From Xenococcaceae cyanobacterium MO_188.B19 (GTDB lineage Bacteria; Cyanobacteriota; Cyanobacteriia; Cyanobacteriales; Xenococcaceae), in NCBI GenBank assembly GCA_030065715.1, contig JASJDF010000001.1, positions 1 to 50,251 of the forward strand: a stretch of 50,251 nucleotides of DNA, read 5' to 3'. A model generated the notes under the pieces. That model ran no database searches. It saw only the letters and a program-made list of their open reading frames with translations, and was not told the origin of the DNA. Numbering within the stretch: position 1 is the first letter of the stretch; every line of letters starts with the position of its first letter. Positions 50,138 to 50,251 of the stretch are shown piece after piece. Position numbers and translations under genes: made by a program.

Positions 50138-50251
50138 TTTTAATCTAGCAAAAAACATTGGTTGACAATGAACAAAATAGCTTAAATGCAACAAAAGTAT
50201 TCTAATTATGCAAAAAAATCATTACATGACTTGAATCGGGAATTTTTTGTA

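Overview
The window is cyanobacterial. It is AT-rich, carries many copies or near-copies of the HIP1 octamer GCGATCGC, and encodes cyanobacterium-typical proteins: NirA, Psb34-like, CPP1-like, DUF2839, an Npun_F0494-type protein and a CyRepA1 replication protein. The mix of dispersed repeats, insertion-sequence relics and a cellulase would fit a large-genome surface-growing cyanobacterium such as a Pleurocapsales member, but the taxon is inference.

Layout, left part (about 1-20400): this block looks like plasmid. It has a CyRepA1-type replication protein running off the left edge, two plasmid-type hypotheticals, a tight three-gene mobilization operon (small DNA-binding protein, MobD-like ParA ATPase, DUF6753-like membrane protein), a candidate oriT, and a divergent MobV relaxase fused to a primase-like Toprim region. 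After that come two convergent AAA-like ATPases (one with 14 WD40 repeats), a multidomain GH9 cellulase, a 327-bp element bounded by 48-bp inverted repeats, a short tyrosine recombinase, decayed or repeat-invaded small genes, and a parA plus ribbon-helix-helix partition pair.

Middle part (about 20700-35500): a pentapeptide-repeat protein, a DM13 protein, a C39-peptidase ABC exporter, a TPR-CHAT protein, a methylglyoxal synthase/lipid kinase fusion, DUF29, TauE/SafE, an aldo/keto reductase, membrane proteins, a small psb34-type operon, and a patch of decayed DNA-metabolism genes (exonuclease, RuvC and RecD2 remnants).

Most notable locus (35819-38600): a formylglycine-generating-enzyme/C-type-lectin-fold gene has a 106-bp 3' segment that pairs without gaps with a second 106-bp copy 1.1 kb away. 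There are 20 mismatches; 19 fall where the second copy has adenine on the coding strand, and that copy is rich in AAC/AAT codons. This is the variable repeat/template repeat signature of a diversity-generating retroelement. No reverse transcriptase is encoded in the window, and a tnpB-type insertion sequence starts exactly where the template repeat ends. I read it as an orphan or trans-served retroelement.

Right part (38600-50251): chromosomal-type genes, namely an ABC ATPase, DUF2839, CPP1-like, HAD phosphatase, TolB-like lipoprotein, 2Fe-2S ferredoxin, cobQ, an Npun_F0494-type protein, an ArsR regulator and nirA. nirA has a TGCA-N5-TGCA (NtcB-type) motif followed by a GTA-N8-TAC (NtcA-type) site upstream. 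Core nirA and cobQ on the same molecule as the plasmid block suggest an integrated plasmid or mobilizable element. No tRNA, rRNA or CRISPR array was recognised.
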